From the NCBI RefSeq assembly GCF_017813245.1, contig NZ_JAGIQL010000072.1:1-32680 (forward strand): a stretch of 32,680 nucleotides of DNA, read 5' to 3'. Source of the stretch: Streptomyces montanisoli. GTDB lineage: Bacteria; Actinomycetota; Actinomycetes; Streptomycetales; Streptomycetaceae. A model generated the notes under the pieces. The model saw only the letters and a program-made list of their open reading frames with translations, searched no databases and was not told the DNA's origin. Positions 7,709-15,641 of this stretch are shown in pieces; the first letter of the stretch is position 1; every line of letters starts with the position of its first letter. The position numbers and the translations under genes were made by a program.

Positions 7709-8950
7709 ATGACACAGGGGGCCGACGAGGGACCCGTGGTGCGTACGGCGACGTTGCGCGACTTCCGCGTGCCGCCCTACGCGCAGGTTCCCGTGGGGAC
7801 GGGCGAGACGCCACAGGAGCGGCAGGCACCGCTGACGGCGCCGGTGGCGCCACCGGCGCCACTGCTGCCCGGCGACGCGCCAGAACACGTCGCGCCGGAA
7901 CACCTCGCGCCAGAGCACGTCGCGCCCGAACCCGTCGCGCCCAGCCCCATGCCGGCGCCCCGGGCAGGCCAGGCGCAGCCGGCCGCCCCCGTCCACCCGG
8001 GCGACGCCGTCCCCGACGACGAGCCGCCCGACGGCTACACCCCGACCGAGCGCGACCTCCCGGTGATCACCCCGGAGCAGGCCACCGCGGTCGAGACGCG
8101 CATCGAGGACACCGCCGCCGGCGAGCCGGCCCTCGGCCCGCTCTACGTGGTCGGCGACGTGCACGGCTACCTCGACGAACTCCTCGCGGCCCTCGCGGAA
8201 CAGGGCCTGGTGGACGAGGAGGGCCACTGGTCGGCCGGGACGGCGCGCCTCTGGTTCCTCGGTGACTTCACCGACCGGGGACCCGACGGCGTCGGCGTGA
8301 TCGACCTGGTGATGCGGCTGTCCGCCGAGGCCGCGGCCGCCGGCGGCTACTGCAAGGCGCTCATGGGCAACCATGAGCTGCTGCTGCTCGGCGCCAAGCG
8401 GTTCGGCCCCACGCCGGTCAGCTCGGGCGCGGGCACGGCGACGTTCCACGCGGCCTGGCTGCTCAACGGCGGCCAGCAGGGCGACATGGAGCGCCTGCAG
8501 GACGTCCACCTCCAGTGGATGTCCCGGCTCGACGCGGTGGCCGAGGCGGACGGGCACCTGCTGATGCACTCCGACACCACGGCCTACCTGGACTACGGGT
8601 CGACGATCGACGACGTCAACGACACCGTCCACCAGGTACTCACGCGCAACGACGCCGACGAGTGCTGGGACCTCTTCCGCAAGCTGACCAAGCGCTTCGC
8701 GTTCCGCGACGACGGCCCGGACGCCGCGCGCGAGCTCCTCTCCGCCTACGGCGGCCGGCGCGTCGTGCACGGCCACAGCCCCATCCCCTACCTGCTCGGC
8801 GAGGTCGGCACGGAGGACGCCGCCGGCTCCGACGGCGGCTCCGGCCCCGTGGTGGAAGGTCCGCACGTCTATGCGGAGGGGCTTGCCATCGCCATGGACG
8901 GCGGCGTGACCATGGCCGGAAAGCTGCTGGTGGTCCGGCTCCCGCTGTAG
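7709..8950 (+). CDS. PPP-type metallophosphoesterase with a disordered Pro/Ala N-terminus
   Basis: Calcineurin-like phosphoesterase, 413 aa. The metal-binding signatures appear in order: GDVHG (about residue 150), GDFTDRG (about 188), GNHE (about 220) and GHSPIP near the C-terminus (about 354). This pattern is that of PPP-family protein phosphatases and diadenosine tetraphosphatases; the substrate is undetermined. The first 130 residues are low-complexity Pro/Ala with a repeated APEHVAPEHLAPEHVAPEP stretch and look disordered. ATG 7709 is chosen for GGAGGGG just upstream; the frame extending to 7550 contains the likely promoter. No signal peptide or membrane helix is visible, so it should be cytoplasmic. 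Confidence 0.92.
   Translation: MTQGADEGPVVRTATLRDFRVPPYAQVPVGTGETPQERQAPLTAPVAPPAPLLPGDAPEHVAPEHLAPEHVAPEPVAPSPMPAPRAGQAQPAAPVHPGDAVPDDEPPDGYTPTERDLPVITPEQATAVETRIEDTAAGEPALGPLYVVGDVHGYLDELLAALAEQGLVDEEGHWSAGTARLWFLGDFTDRGPDGVGVIDLVMRLSAEAAAAGGYCKALMGNHELLLLGAKRFGPTPVSSGAGTATFHAAWLLNGGQQGDMERLQDVHLQWMSRLDAVAEADGHLLMHSDTTAYLDYGSTIDDVNDTVHQVLTRNDADECWDLFRKLTKRFAFRDDGPDAARELLSAYGGRRVVHGHSPIPYLLGEVGTEDAAGSDGGSGPVVEGPHVYAEGLAIAMDGGVTMAGKLLVVRLPL
7877..7936 (+). repeat. Four tandem 15-bp units inside the phosphoesterase gene
   Basis: Four 15-bp units of the type GCGCCAGAACACGTC, with substitutions, encode the APEHV-like repeat of the N-terminal region. Fifteen bases keeps the frame, so unit number could vary between strains without breaking the gene. 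Confidence 0.8.
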
Positions 8951-9111
8951 AGCAGATTCCGTGCAGGGGCGGCGCTTTTCGCGAAAGTCCCTGTCACGGT
9001 TGCCCGGAGTCGCTCTACCATCGGCGTATCCGTAGCAGACTCTCCTCCGTTTCTGCCGACCGCTCGTGCCACGACGGGCGGTTCGGCCTACGGAGCATCG
9101 GGGGATGCACC

Positions 9112-10011
9112 ATGAAGAGCGCTCCGCACCTGCTGGGCGAGGACCGCGCGGAATTCGAGCGCACCCTCGACGAAGCGCTGCGCACCGCGCACGAACGCGC
9201 CGAACTCGCCGGGCTCGGCGACGTACTGACCACCCGCCAGCTGCGCGCCATGGCGCTGGACGCGCAGCAGCTGATCGCGCAGGCGGCCGCCCCCGAGTAC
9301 GAGCGCTACCGGGAAGTGCGCGAGGAACTGCGCACTCCCCGCTCCCCGCACGCACGGGAAGCGGCCCCGCCGGCCCCGTCGGAAGCGGCCCCGGACACCG
9401 CGCCCCCTCCGTCCGCCTCCCCGCCGTCCCCTTCCCCGTCCGGGCACCTCCCGGGGAGCTCCGTGCTAGGCGACCCGGCGAGGACGGGCGCGGGGGTAGT
9501 CGCCGTCGTCGCGGTGCTCGTCCCCGTCCTCGCCGCGATCGCGGCGGTGATCTTCCTGCTCGCGGGCTACCTGCTGAAGGCGGTGGGCCCCGCGCACGCA
9601 CTCGCCGGCGCGCTGATCGCCTTCGGCTGGTTCTTCGCCTCGGTGATGGCGCTCGGCATCCTGGCGGGCGGCATCGGCCTGGTGATCACCGCGCTGCGCA
9701 ACGGCTCGACGCAGATACGCTCCGCGGACGAGGCCCGCCGGCTCGGCGACGCACGCGACGAGTGGCGCGCCGCGCTGCTCGAGCGCGGCATCGTCCCGTA
9801 CCTGCGGCGGGCGCTCAGGGAGGCGGACACGTCGGCGCCCATGGCGCGGTGGCAGGGGCAGGGCGAGGGCGGCCAGTTGCCGAAGATCGGCTACAGCCGC
9901 CCGGACTTCTCCAGCCCGGGCGAGGGCGCGGCGAGGCGCCGGGGCCCCCGCTACTCGAGCCCGGACTTCACAAGCCCGGACTACGGCGGCCCCGACCACC
10001 AGCCCGACTGA
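9112..10011 (+). CDS. Two-helix membrane protein, function unknown
   Basis: A 299-aa protein of no family I can name with confidence. The first 75 residues are charged and alpha-helical (LLGEDRAEFERTLDEALRTA onward). They are followed by a Pro/Ser-rich linker, two hydrophobic segments (about residues 125-155 and 160-193), and a cytosolic-looking C-terminal tail. The tail carries a repeated aromatic/Pro motif: SRPDFSSP, YSSPDFTSP, DYGGPD. ATG 9112 follows GGGGG at about 8 nt. It lies 161 bp after the phosphoesterase gene, with a possible -10 TACCAT at 9016-9021, so it may have its own promoter. It converges on thiC, leaving only 45 bp. Confidence 0.82.
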   Translation: MKSAPHLLGEDRAEFERTLDEALRTAHERAELAGLGDVLTTRQLRAMALDAQQLIAQAAAPEYERYREVREELRTPRSPHAREAAPPAPSEAAPDTAPPPSASPPSPSPSGHLPGSSVLGDPARTGAGVVAVVAVLVPVLAAIAAVIFLLAGYLLKAVGPAHALAGALIAFGWFFASVMALGILAGGIGLVITALRNGSTQIRSADEARRLGDARDEWRAALLERGIVPYLRRALREADTSAPMARWQGQGEGGQLPKIGYSRPDFSSPGEGAARRRGPRYSSPDFTSPDYGGPDHQPD

Positions 10012-10056
10012 GCCCCGACCAGGCCTACTGGCGAAGGCCCAGCCCGGCTCGCGATG

Positions 10057-11838
10057 TCACTCGGCGAGCGGCAGGTAGACCCGGTTGCCCGCCGCCGCGA
10101 ACTCGCGTGACTTCTCCGCCATGCCCTCCTCGATCCCCGCGGCGTCGATCTCTTCGGTGTCGATCTCCGCGGTATCCAGATCGCCGCCGTGGCGGCGCCT
10201 GATGTCCTGAGAGATCTTCATCGAACAGAATTTCGGTCCGCACATCGAGCAGAAGTGCGCCGTCTTCGCGGGTTCCGCCGGCAGCGTCTCGTCGTGGAAC
10301 GCGCGGGCCGTGTCCGGGTCCATGGCCAGGTTGAACTGGTCCTCCCAGCGGAACTCGAAGCGGGCGTCGGACAGCGCGTCGTCCCACTCCTGCGCCCCCG
10401 GGTGGCCCTTCGCCAGGTCCGCGGCGTGTGCGGCGATCTTGTACGTGATGACGCCGGTCTTCACGTCGTCGCGGTCCGGCAGGCCCAGGTGCTCCTTCGG
10501 GGTGACGTAGCAGAGCATCGCGGTGCCCCACCAGGCGATCATCGCGGCGCCGATGCCCGAGGTGATGTGGTCGTAGGCGGGGGCGACGTCCGTCGTGAGG
10601 GGGCCGAGCGTGTAGAACGGCGCCTCCTCGCACACCTCCTGCTGGAGGTCGATGTTCTCCTTGATCTTGTGCATCGGCACGTGGCCCGGGCCCTCGATCA
10701 TCGTCTGGACGCCGTGCCGCTTGGCGATCGTGTTGAGCTCGCCGAGCGTGCGCAACTCCGCGAACTGCGCCTCGTCGTTGGCGTCGGCGATGGAGCCGGG
10801 CCGCAGGCCGTCCCCGAGGGAGTAGGTGACGTCGTACGAGGCGAGGATGGAGCAGAGCTCCTCGAAGTGCTCGTAGAGGAACGACTCCTTGTGGTGCGCC
10901 AGGCACCACGCCGCCATGATCGAGCCGCCGCGCGAGACGATGCCCGTCTTGCGGCGGGCGGTGAGCGGCACGTAGCGCAGCAGCACGCCCGCGTGGACGG
11001 TCATGTAGTCGACGCCCTGCTCGGCCTGTTCGACGACGGTGTCGCGGTAGATCTGCCAGGTCAGCTCCTCGGCCTTGCCGTCGACCTTCTCCAGCGCCTG
11101 GTAGAGCGGCACGGTGCCGATCGGCACGGGGGAGTTGCGCAGCACCCATTCGCGCGTGGTGTGGATGTTGCGGCCGGTGGAGAGGTCCATGACGGTGTCG
11201 GCGCCCCACCGGGTCGCCCACGTCATCTTGTCGACCTCCTCCTCGATGGAGGACGTGACGGCCGAGTTGCCGATGTTCGCGTTGACCTTCACCAGGAACT
11301 TCTTGCCGATGATCATCGGCTCGATCTCCGGGTGGTTGACGTTGGCGGGCAGCACGGCCCGGCCCGCCGCGATCTCCTCGCGTACGGTCTCGGGCGCGAC
11401 GTTCTCCCGGATGGCGACGTACTCCATCTCGGGCGTGATCTCGCCGCGCCGCGCGTACGCGAGCTGCGTGACCTGCCGGCCGTCCCTGCCGCGGCGCGGC
11501 TGGCGCGGCCTGCCGGGGAAGACCGCGTCGAGGTTGCGCAGCCCGCCGCGCGGCGAGGTGTGCTTGAGGCCGTCGTCCTCGGGGCGGGCGGGCCGCCCCG
11601 CGTACTCCTCGGTGTCGCCGCGGGCGACGATCCAGTTCTCCCTGAGTGGCGCGAGGCCGCGGCGCACGTCGGTCTCGACGCCTGGGTCGGTGTACGGACC
11701 CGACGTGTCGTACAGCGTGACGTCGTCGCCGTTGGTGAGGTGCACCCGCCGCACGGGCACCCGGAGGTCCGGACGCGAACCCTCCACGTATCCCTTGTGC
11801 CAGCCGATTGCGGACGTGTGTGTGTCCTGAACGGTCAT
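10057..11838 (-). CDS. thiC: Phosphomethylpyrimidine synthase
   Basis: Radical-SAM enzyme that converts aminoimidazole ribotide to hydroxymethylpyrimidine phosphate in thiamine biosynthesis. It is 593 aa, the normal length for bacterial ThiC. The C-terminal [4Fe-4S] motif CSMCGPKFCS is intact. Internal family blocks NANIGNSAVTSS, MTVHAGVLL, MIEGPGHVPMHKIKEN and LGPLTTDVAPAYDH are clear. ATG 11838 fits the riboswitch: the aptamer's last conserved bases GGGAG serve as Shine-Dalgarno 9 nt before it. It is monocistronic here, facing the membrane protein gene. Confidence 0.98.
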   Translation of the reverse strand: MTVQDTHTSAIGWHKGYVEGSRPDLRVPVRRVHLTNGDDVTLYDTSGPYTDPGVETDVRRGLAPLRENWIVARGDTEEYAGRPARPEDDGLKHTSPRGGLRNLDAVFPGRPRQPRRGRDGRQVTQLAYARRGEITPEMEYVAIRENVAPETVREEIAAGRAVLPANVNHPEIEPMIIGKKFLVKVNANIGNSAVTSSIEEEVDKMTWATRWGADTVMDLSTGRNIHTTREWVLRNSPVPIGTVPLYQALEKVDGKAEELTWQIYRDTVVEQAEQGVDYMTVHAGVLLRYVPLTARRKTGIVSRGGSIMAAWCLAHHKESFLYEHFEELCSILASYDVTYSLGDGLRPGSIADANDEAQFAELRTLGELNTIAKRHGVQTMIEGPGHVPMHKIKENIDLQQEVCEEAPFYTLGPLTTDVAPAYDHITSGIGAAMIAWWGTAMLCYVTPKEHLGLPDRDDVKTGVITYKIAAHAADLAKGHPGAQEWDDALSDARFEFRWEDQFNLAMDPDTARAFHDETLPAEPAKTAHFCSMCGPKFCSMKISQDIRRRHGGDLDTAEIDTEEIDAAGIEEGMAEKSREFAAAGNRVYLPLAE

Positions 11839-11847
11839 CAGACCAGA

Positions 11848-11972
11848 CTCCCTACGCCGGCATTACCCGGTAACAGGTTCAGCGGTCGGCGCAGCGTCGG
11901 GTGCGGGGTGGTGGACACCACCACCGTCACCACACGTCAGCGCCCTCTCAGCCCGGTGCTCCGAGCTCCCGC
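11848..11972 (-). ncRNA. TPP riboswitch (thi box) controlling thiC
   Basis: On the minus strand the conserved TPP aptamer elements occur in order: a GGAGCACC segment, GGCTGAGAGG, then GAACCTG, and CCGGGTAATGCCGGCGTAGG. The pyrimidine-sensing region carries an extended variable arm that includes GGTGGTGGTG pairing with CACCACC. The final GTAGGGAG doubles as the ribosome-binding site for thiC (GGGAG at 11852-11848). Ligand binding would therefore hide it, pointing to translational control. A possible promoter -10 (TAGCGT, 11996-11991) lies just upstream. Confidence 0.95.
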
Positions 11973-12069
11973 GTGTGCAAATGCGTGTCCACGCTAGCGC
12001 CAGGGCCATGGGGATGGCCAGAGGGCCTGTGCCACCGTCCGGTCTGCGGGCGTCCGGTCCAGCCGCCGT

Positions 12070-12102
12070 CGCGTCGGCCTCGCGTCGGCCTCGCGTCGGC
12101 CG
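12070..12102. repeat. Three tandem 11-bp units downstream of ssgA
   Basis: CGCGTCGGCCT is repeated three times (last unit ending in G), 9 bp beyond the ssgA stop. It may be simple slippage sequence; no hairpin stands out. Confidence 0.7.
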
Positions 12103-12110
12103 GCGTTCGG

Positions 12111-12548
12111 TCAGCCCGCGTTCTCCTCGGCCAGGATGCGGCCGAGTTCCTTCTCGAGCGATCCCTCGAAGTCGCCGGCCACCTGTTCCTGGCCGAGCGG
12201 CACCAGTCTGTCCGTCCGGTCGAGGAACGCGACGAGAGGCGCCGCGCTCACCCGGAACAGCGCGTGGTCGTCGCCGACCTGGAGCGTGATGTGGACGTCC
12301 GAGAGGTCCTCGGGCGCGGTCGGCGCGATGTGCACGTCGCCGTCCCCGCTCGGGACATTGATCCCGTCGAGCAGCAGTTCGCGCCCGAACGTCCAGGTCA
12401 CGGGCGCGTCACCGGGCAGATGGAAGGTCATGCGCACCGCGTAGGGATCTTCGGTTTCGTAGTGAAGCTCCACCTGGATCCGGAACGCGAGCTCCTCGGA
12501 GACGAGGAAGCTCATCTGGACCTCGGCCTGTACCGATTCGCGCATCAT
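12111..12548 (-). CDS. ssgA: Sporulation/cell-division regulator SsgA (SALP family)
   Basis: SsgA-like protein, an actinomycete-specific family that positions septa; SsgA promotes SsgB localisation and FtsZ recruitment during sporulation-specific division. The open frame gives 145 aa, matching family length. Family blocks are VELHYETEDPYAVRMTFHLP, VTWTFGRELLLDG, GDGDVHI, LVAFLDRTD, and a terminal RILAEENAG resembling SsgA rather than other paralogues. Three starts are possible: ATG 12548 (GGAG 7-8 nt upstream), ATG 12545, and ATG 12515 (MSFLVSEEL, with GAGG 5 nt upstream). The last would give 134 aa. The assignment as SsgA is strengthened by the IclR-type ssgR directly upstream. I place it in the cytoplasm; no membrane segment is visible. 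Confidence 0.93.
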   Translation of the reverse strand: MMRESVQAEVQMSFLVSEELAFRIQVELHYETEDPYAVRMTFHLPGDAPVTWTFGRELLLDGINVPSGDGDVHIAPTAPEDLSDVHITLQVGDDHALFRVSAAPLVAFLDRTDRLVPLGQEQVAGDFEGSLEKELGRILAEENAG

Positions 12549-12643
12549 GCACCACTCCGGAGTAGATACGGCTAGGAATGATCCCCTTGCCCCCCTTGAC
12601 TCAATCGTCCTGGAAGCGCTAACAGATCACAAGGAGTAATTTT

Positions 12644-13468
12644 TCAGATACTGATAGAGAAGGTTCCCGAGGTCAGCAGCGTGCTGATCTCTCTGCGTAA
12701 CCGTTCGACGGTCGGCAGGAGTTCGTCTTCCCTGTCGAGTGGCACAGAAATGGCCATGGTCGCGGCGGCGGGGCCGACCGCTATGGGCAGCGCGGCGCAG
12801 ACGGTGCCGAGCGCGTACTCCTGACGTTCGATCACCGGGCGCAGCGGGTCGCGGGCCGTGCGGTCGAGCGCGGCGAGGCGGGTGAGCAGCGCGCCGCGGC
12901 TGCGCACGGAGTGCGGCGTGAGCGACCAGACGGGGTAGCGGTCCAGGTGGTCGCGGCGGGTGGCGCCGTCGAGTTGGCTCAGCAGGCACTGGCCGATCGC
13001 GTGCGCGTGGCCCGTGGCGCGGAAGTCGGCCCACTCGTCGACGGCGGGCGTCTCGGGGGCGTCGGCGACCGAGACGAGCTCGATCTCGCCCTCGCGGTAG
13101 ACCGCGAAGTAGACGGGCGCACCGACACGGTCGCACAGGGACCGCAGTGTCTCGGCGATCTTGCTGCGACGATTCTGCAGCGCCTCGTCCCTGGCGAGCC
13201 GGGGGACGGCCCCGCCGAGGCGGAACACGCCGTTCTCCCGGGAGAGGTAGCCCTCGTGCGTCAGGGTGCGCAGCAGGTGGTACGTGGTCGGAAGGGGCAG
13301 CCCGGCCTCGCGGGCGAGTTGCTTCGCGGGGGCCCCGTCCCGGTGGGCGCCGACGGACTCGAGCAGCCGCAGCGCGCGCTGCACCGAGCCGATCAGCGTA
13401 GGCGCCCCGGCGCGCGTGGCAGCCGAGGCATTGAGGGCTGTACGGGTTGTACGTGTTGCTGTGGCCAA
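12644..13468 (-). CDS. ssgR: IclR-family regulator SsgR, probable activator of ssgA, with a TTA codon
   Basis: IclR-type regulator of 274 aa. The N-terminal winged helix-turn-helix (about residues 25-90, including SVQRALRLLESVG and GLPLPTTYHLLRTLTHEGYL) is followed by the effector domain. Its position directly upstream of ssgA in the same direction, 95 bp away, is the ssgR-ssgA arrangement in which SsgR activates ssgA transcription. TTG 13468 is proposed because a strong GGGGGTGAT Shine-Dalgarno sits just before it; the first 20 residues are low complexity, so a shorter protein is possible. Codon 257 (12700-12698) is TTA, predicting bldA dependence late in the protein. The other open frame over this locus (12627-13475) is an Arg-rich shadow. 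Confidence 0.9.
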   Translation of the reverse strand: MATATRTTRTALNASAATRAGAPTLIGSVQRALRLLESVGAHRDGAPAKQLAREAGLPLPTTYHLLRTLTHEGYLSRENGVFRLGGAVPRLARDEALQNRRSKIAETLRSLCDRVGAPVYFAVYREGEIELVSVADAPETPAVDEWADFRATGHAHAIGQCLLSQLDGATRRDHLDRYPVWSLTPHSVRSRGALLTRLAALDRTARDPLRPVIERQEYALGTVCAALPIAVGPAAATMAISVPLDREDELLPTVERLRREISTLLTSGTFSISI

Positions 13469-13641
13469 GGATCACCCCCAGCGGTGGGGACGAGCGACTG
13501 CCCGCCCGCGGGGGCCGCCCCCGCGCACCCGCCGAGCCCCGGGGGGACCGCCAGGGCGCGGCAGAGACCAGTCACTCTAAGGGCACACCAGGGCCAAGGA
13601 TGGTTTCCCGTACGGCTTTCCCCCGCGCGGGCTAACCGGTT

Positions 13642-13860
13642 CTACCAGCCGTCGTGCGAGGACGACGATGACGTGAACTTGCGTACGAGGAAGATGAGTC
13701 CGGCCACCAGGGCGACCAGGATGAGCGCCTTGAAGAGCAGCCCGATGACGAACCCGATGATGGTCGTGATCAGCCCGCCGAACACGACGAGGACGATCAG
13801 GGGCACCGCGACCCACTTCACCCACCAGGGCAGTCCAGCGAATATCTCCCGCCTTGCCAT
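13642..13860 (-). CDS. Small DUF5326-like membrane protein
   Basis: A 72-aa protein beginning MARREIFAGLPWWVKWVAVP. It is mostly one or two hydrophobic helices (about residues 10-60) and ends in a polar RKFTSSSSSHDGW tail. It resembles the short Streptomyces membrane proteins grouped as DUF5326; no function is known. ATG 13860 is preceded by GAGGTAGAGGCG. The 173-bp gap to ssgR (13469-13641) contains only short GC-rich inverted repeats. Confidence 0.82.
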   Translation of the reverse strand: MARREIFAGLPWWVKWVAVPLIVLVVFGGLITTIIGFVIGLLFKALILVALVAGLIFLVRKFTSSSSSHDGW

Positions 13861-14071
13861 CGCCTCTACCTCACTCCTCCGGACCTCTCCGGCTCATGTC
13901 CGGCACGCCCCGTTCGCGGGACGCCCGGTTGACGCTTTCGATGCTAGAAGGTCGCCGGGCGGAACGGGGGCGTGCCGTCCCCCGCTCTCCCCTGATCCGA
14001 CCCTGAGTCCGTTCTCGGGGTCCGGCTCAGCTTTTCGGCGGGTCCGGCCCGGGCGGGCGGGCAGTGGGCGT

Positions 14072-14389
14072 TCAGCTCTCCGGCGGGGAGAACACGACCA
14101 TGACCCTGAGGTCCTCCGTGATGTGGTGGAACTTGTGGGTGGCGCCGGACGGCACGAAGACGACGCTGCCCCTGGCCACGTGGGTGGTCTCCGTCCCCAC
14201 GGTGATCGACGCACGGCCGCTCATCACGAGGTACACCTCGTCCTCTTTGTGCGGCAGCTGCCGGTCGGCCTCGCCCGCGTCCAGTGCGTAGAGCCCGAGC
14301 GACATGCTGCGCCCGCGCATGAACTGGAGGTAGGCGCCGTCGTTCGCGGCGCGCTCCGCCTCCAGGTCGTCCAGTCGGAATGCCTTCAT
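14072..14389 (-). CDS. Single-domain cupin protein
   Basis: A 105-aa cupin beta-barrel. Motif 1 is G(X)nPHKEDEVYLVMSGRASITVG, giving the ligand set H-x-E-x-E-like (HKEDE); motif 2 is FVPSGATHKFHHI with a metal-ligand His. A small-molecule binding or isomerase role is likely but the substrate is unknown. It is divergent from the PLP enzyme at 14451, with only 61 bp between starts, so the two probably share a control region. The 211-bp interval to the next gene (13861-14071) holds no gene that I can see; a TAGCAT (13947-13942) could be a -10 for the DUF5326-like gene. Confidence 0.9.
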   Translation of the reverse strand: MKAFRLDDLEAERAANDGAYLQFMRGRSMSLGLYALDAGEADRQLPHKEDEVYLVMSGRASITVGTETTHVARGSVVFVPSGATHKFHHITEDLRVMVVFSPPES

Positions 14390-14403
14390 GCCACGATCAG
14401 ACC

Positions 14404-14454
14404 ATGAAGATTTCCGCAGTCAAGACGATCCGTGACGGTGAGGCGAAGCCGTGA
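14404..14454 (+). CDS. Possible 16-codon upstream ORF overlapping the PLP enzyme start
   Basis: ATG 14404 opens a 16-residue peptide, MKISAVKTIRDGEAKP, whose TGA (14452-14454) overlaps the GTG start (14451-14453) of the next gene as GTGA. That geometry suggests translational coupling. No convincing ribosome site precedes the ATG, and the peptide has no Cys or Met run that would mark an attenuator. It may be chance. Confidence 0.3.
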   Translation: MKISAVKTIRDGEAKP

Positions 14455-15602
14455 CCGGCCACGACAGGGCGGCCGGCCGGGAGACGGGGGAGGGGACGCG
14501 CGCCGTACGCGCGGGGCTGCCGGAACCCGTCAAGTACGAGCCGACGCTGCCGGGACCGGTCTTCGCCGCGCACTTCCACCTGCCCGGCGAGCCGACGGGT
14601 CCCTACACGTACGGCCGCGACGAGAACCCGACCTGGACCCTGCTCGAGCGGGCCATCGGCGAGCTCGAGGCGCCCGGACAGCCGACGGAGACCGTCGTCC
14701 TCGCCTCGGGCATGGCCGCCATCTCCGCCGTGGCCTTCTCCCAGCTGCGGGCGGGCGACGTCGCCGTGTTCCCCGACGACGGCTACCAGGCGCTGCCGCT
14801 GCTGCACGACCAGCTCGCCGCCTACGGGATCGAGGTGCGGACCGCGCCGACCGGCGGCAACGGCCAGCTGCGCGTGCTCGACGGCGCGAAGCTCCTGTGG
14901 ATCGAGACGCCCTCCAACCCCGGCCTGGACATCTGTGACATCCGCGAGCTGGCGGCGCGGGCCCATGCCGCGGGCGCGCTCGTCGCGGTCGACAACACCC
15001 TGGCCACCCCGCTCGGACAGCGCCCCCTCACCCTGGGCGCGGACTTCTCGGTCGCCAGCGACACCAAGGGCATGACGGGCCACGGGGACCTGCTGCTCGG
15101 CCACGTCACCGTGACCGACCCGGCGCTCGCGGCCTCCGTGCGGCGCTGGCGCAAGATCGCGGGCGCCATCCCCGGGCCCATGGAGGCCTGGCTCGCGCAC
15201 AGGTCGCTGGCGACGCTCCAGCTGCGCAACGACCGGCAGTGCGCCACCGCGCTGACCCTCGCGCACGCGTTGAGCGAGCGCCCGGAGGTCTCCGGGCTGC
15301 GCTATCCGGGCCTCCCCGGCGATCCGTCGCACCGCGTCGCTTCGCTGCAGATGCGGCGCTACGGCTCGGTGGTCTCCTTCCAGCTGCCGGGACGCGACCA
15401 TGCGGAGCGCTTCCTCGACGGGCTGCGCCTGGTGGACGACGCGACCAGCTTCGGCGGCGTGCGCTCCACGGCGGAGAGGCGTGGCCGCTGGGGCGGTGAC
15501 GCGGTGCCCGAGGGGTTCATCAGGTTCTCGGTGGGCGCGGAAGACCCGGAGGACCTCGTCGCCGACGTCCTGCGCGCCCTGGACGGCTCGGGACCCCGGT
15601 AG
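14451..15602 (+). CDS. Cystathionine gamma-lyase/synthase-type PLP enzyme (Cys/Met metabolism)
   Basis: Cys/Met-metabolism PLP enzyme (fold type I) of 383 aa, the usual family length. It contains the substrate-side YTYGRDENPT, the PLP phosphate-binding ETVVLASGMAAIS, the aspartate-region WIETPSNPGLDICD and VAVDNTLATPLGQRPL, and the Schiff-base lysine in SVASDTKGMTGHGD. The C-terminal SFGGVRSTAERR is typical of the gamma-family. Members split cystathionine or use homoserine esters; whether this one is a lyase, synthase or methionine gamma-lyase cannot be settled by eye. GTG 14451 is supported by GGTGAGG upstream. A strong terminator follows its stop. Confidence 0.9.
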   Translation: MTGHDRAAGRETGEGTRAVRAGLPEPVKYEPTLPGPVFAAHFHLPGEPTGPYTYGRDENPTWTLLERAIGELEAPGQPTETVVLASGMAAISAVAFSQLRAGDVAVFPDDGYQALPLLHDQLAAYGIEVRTAPTGGNGQLRVLDGAKLLWIETPSNPGLDICDIRELAARAHAAGALVAVDNTLATPLGQRPLTLGADFSVASDTKGMTGHGDLLLGHVTVTDPALAASVRRWRKIAGAIPGPMEAWLAHRSLATLQLRNDRQCATALTLAHALSERPEVSGLRYPGLPGDPSHRVASLQMRRYGSVVSFQLPGRDHAERFLDGLRLVDDATSFGGVRSTAERRGRWGGDAVPEGFIRFSVGAEDPEDLVADVLRALDGSGPR

Positions 15603-15606
15603 CCGA

Positions 15607-15641
15607 ACGGCCCGAGCCTCCCCCCTCGTGGCTCGGGCCGT
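15607..15641 (+). terminator. Hairpin terminator after the Cys/Met enzyme gene
   Basis: Perfect 12-bp stem ACGGCCCGAGCC / GGCTCGGGCCGT with an 11-nt loop, starting 4 bp after the stop codon. Confidence 0.8.

Noticed and set aside
10189..11997. 602-aa open frame on the plus strand over thiC and its riboswitch
   Set aside because: Antisense shadow; thiC on the minus strand has the complete ThiC signature and riboswitch.
12627..13475. 282-aa open frame in another frame over ssgR
   Set aside because: Low-complexity Arg/Pro/Gly composition; the IclR domain is in the neighbouring frame.
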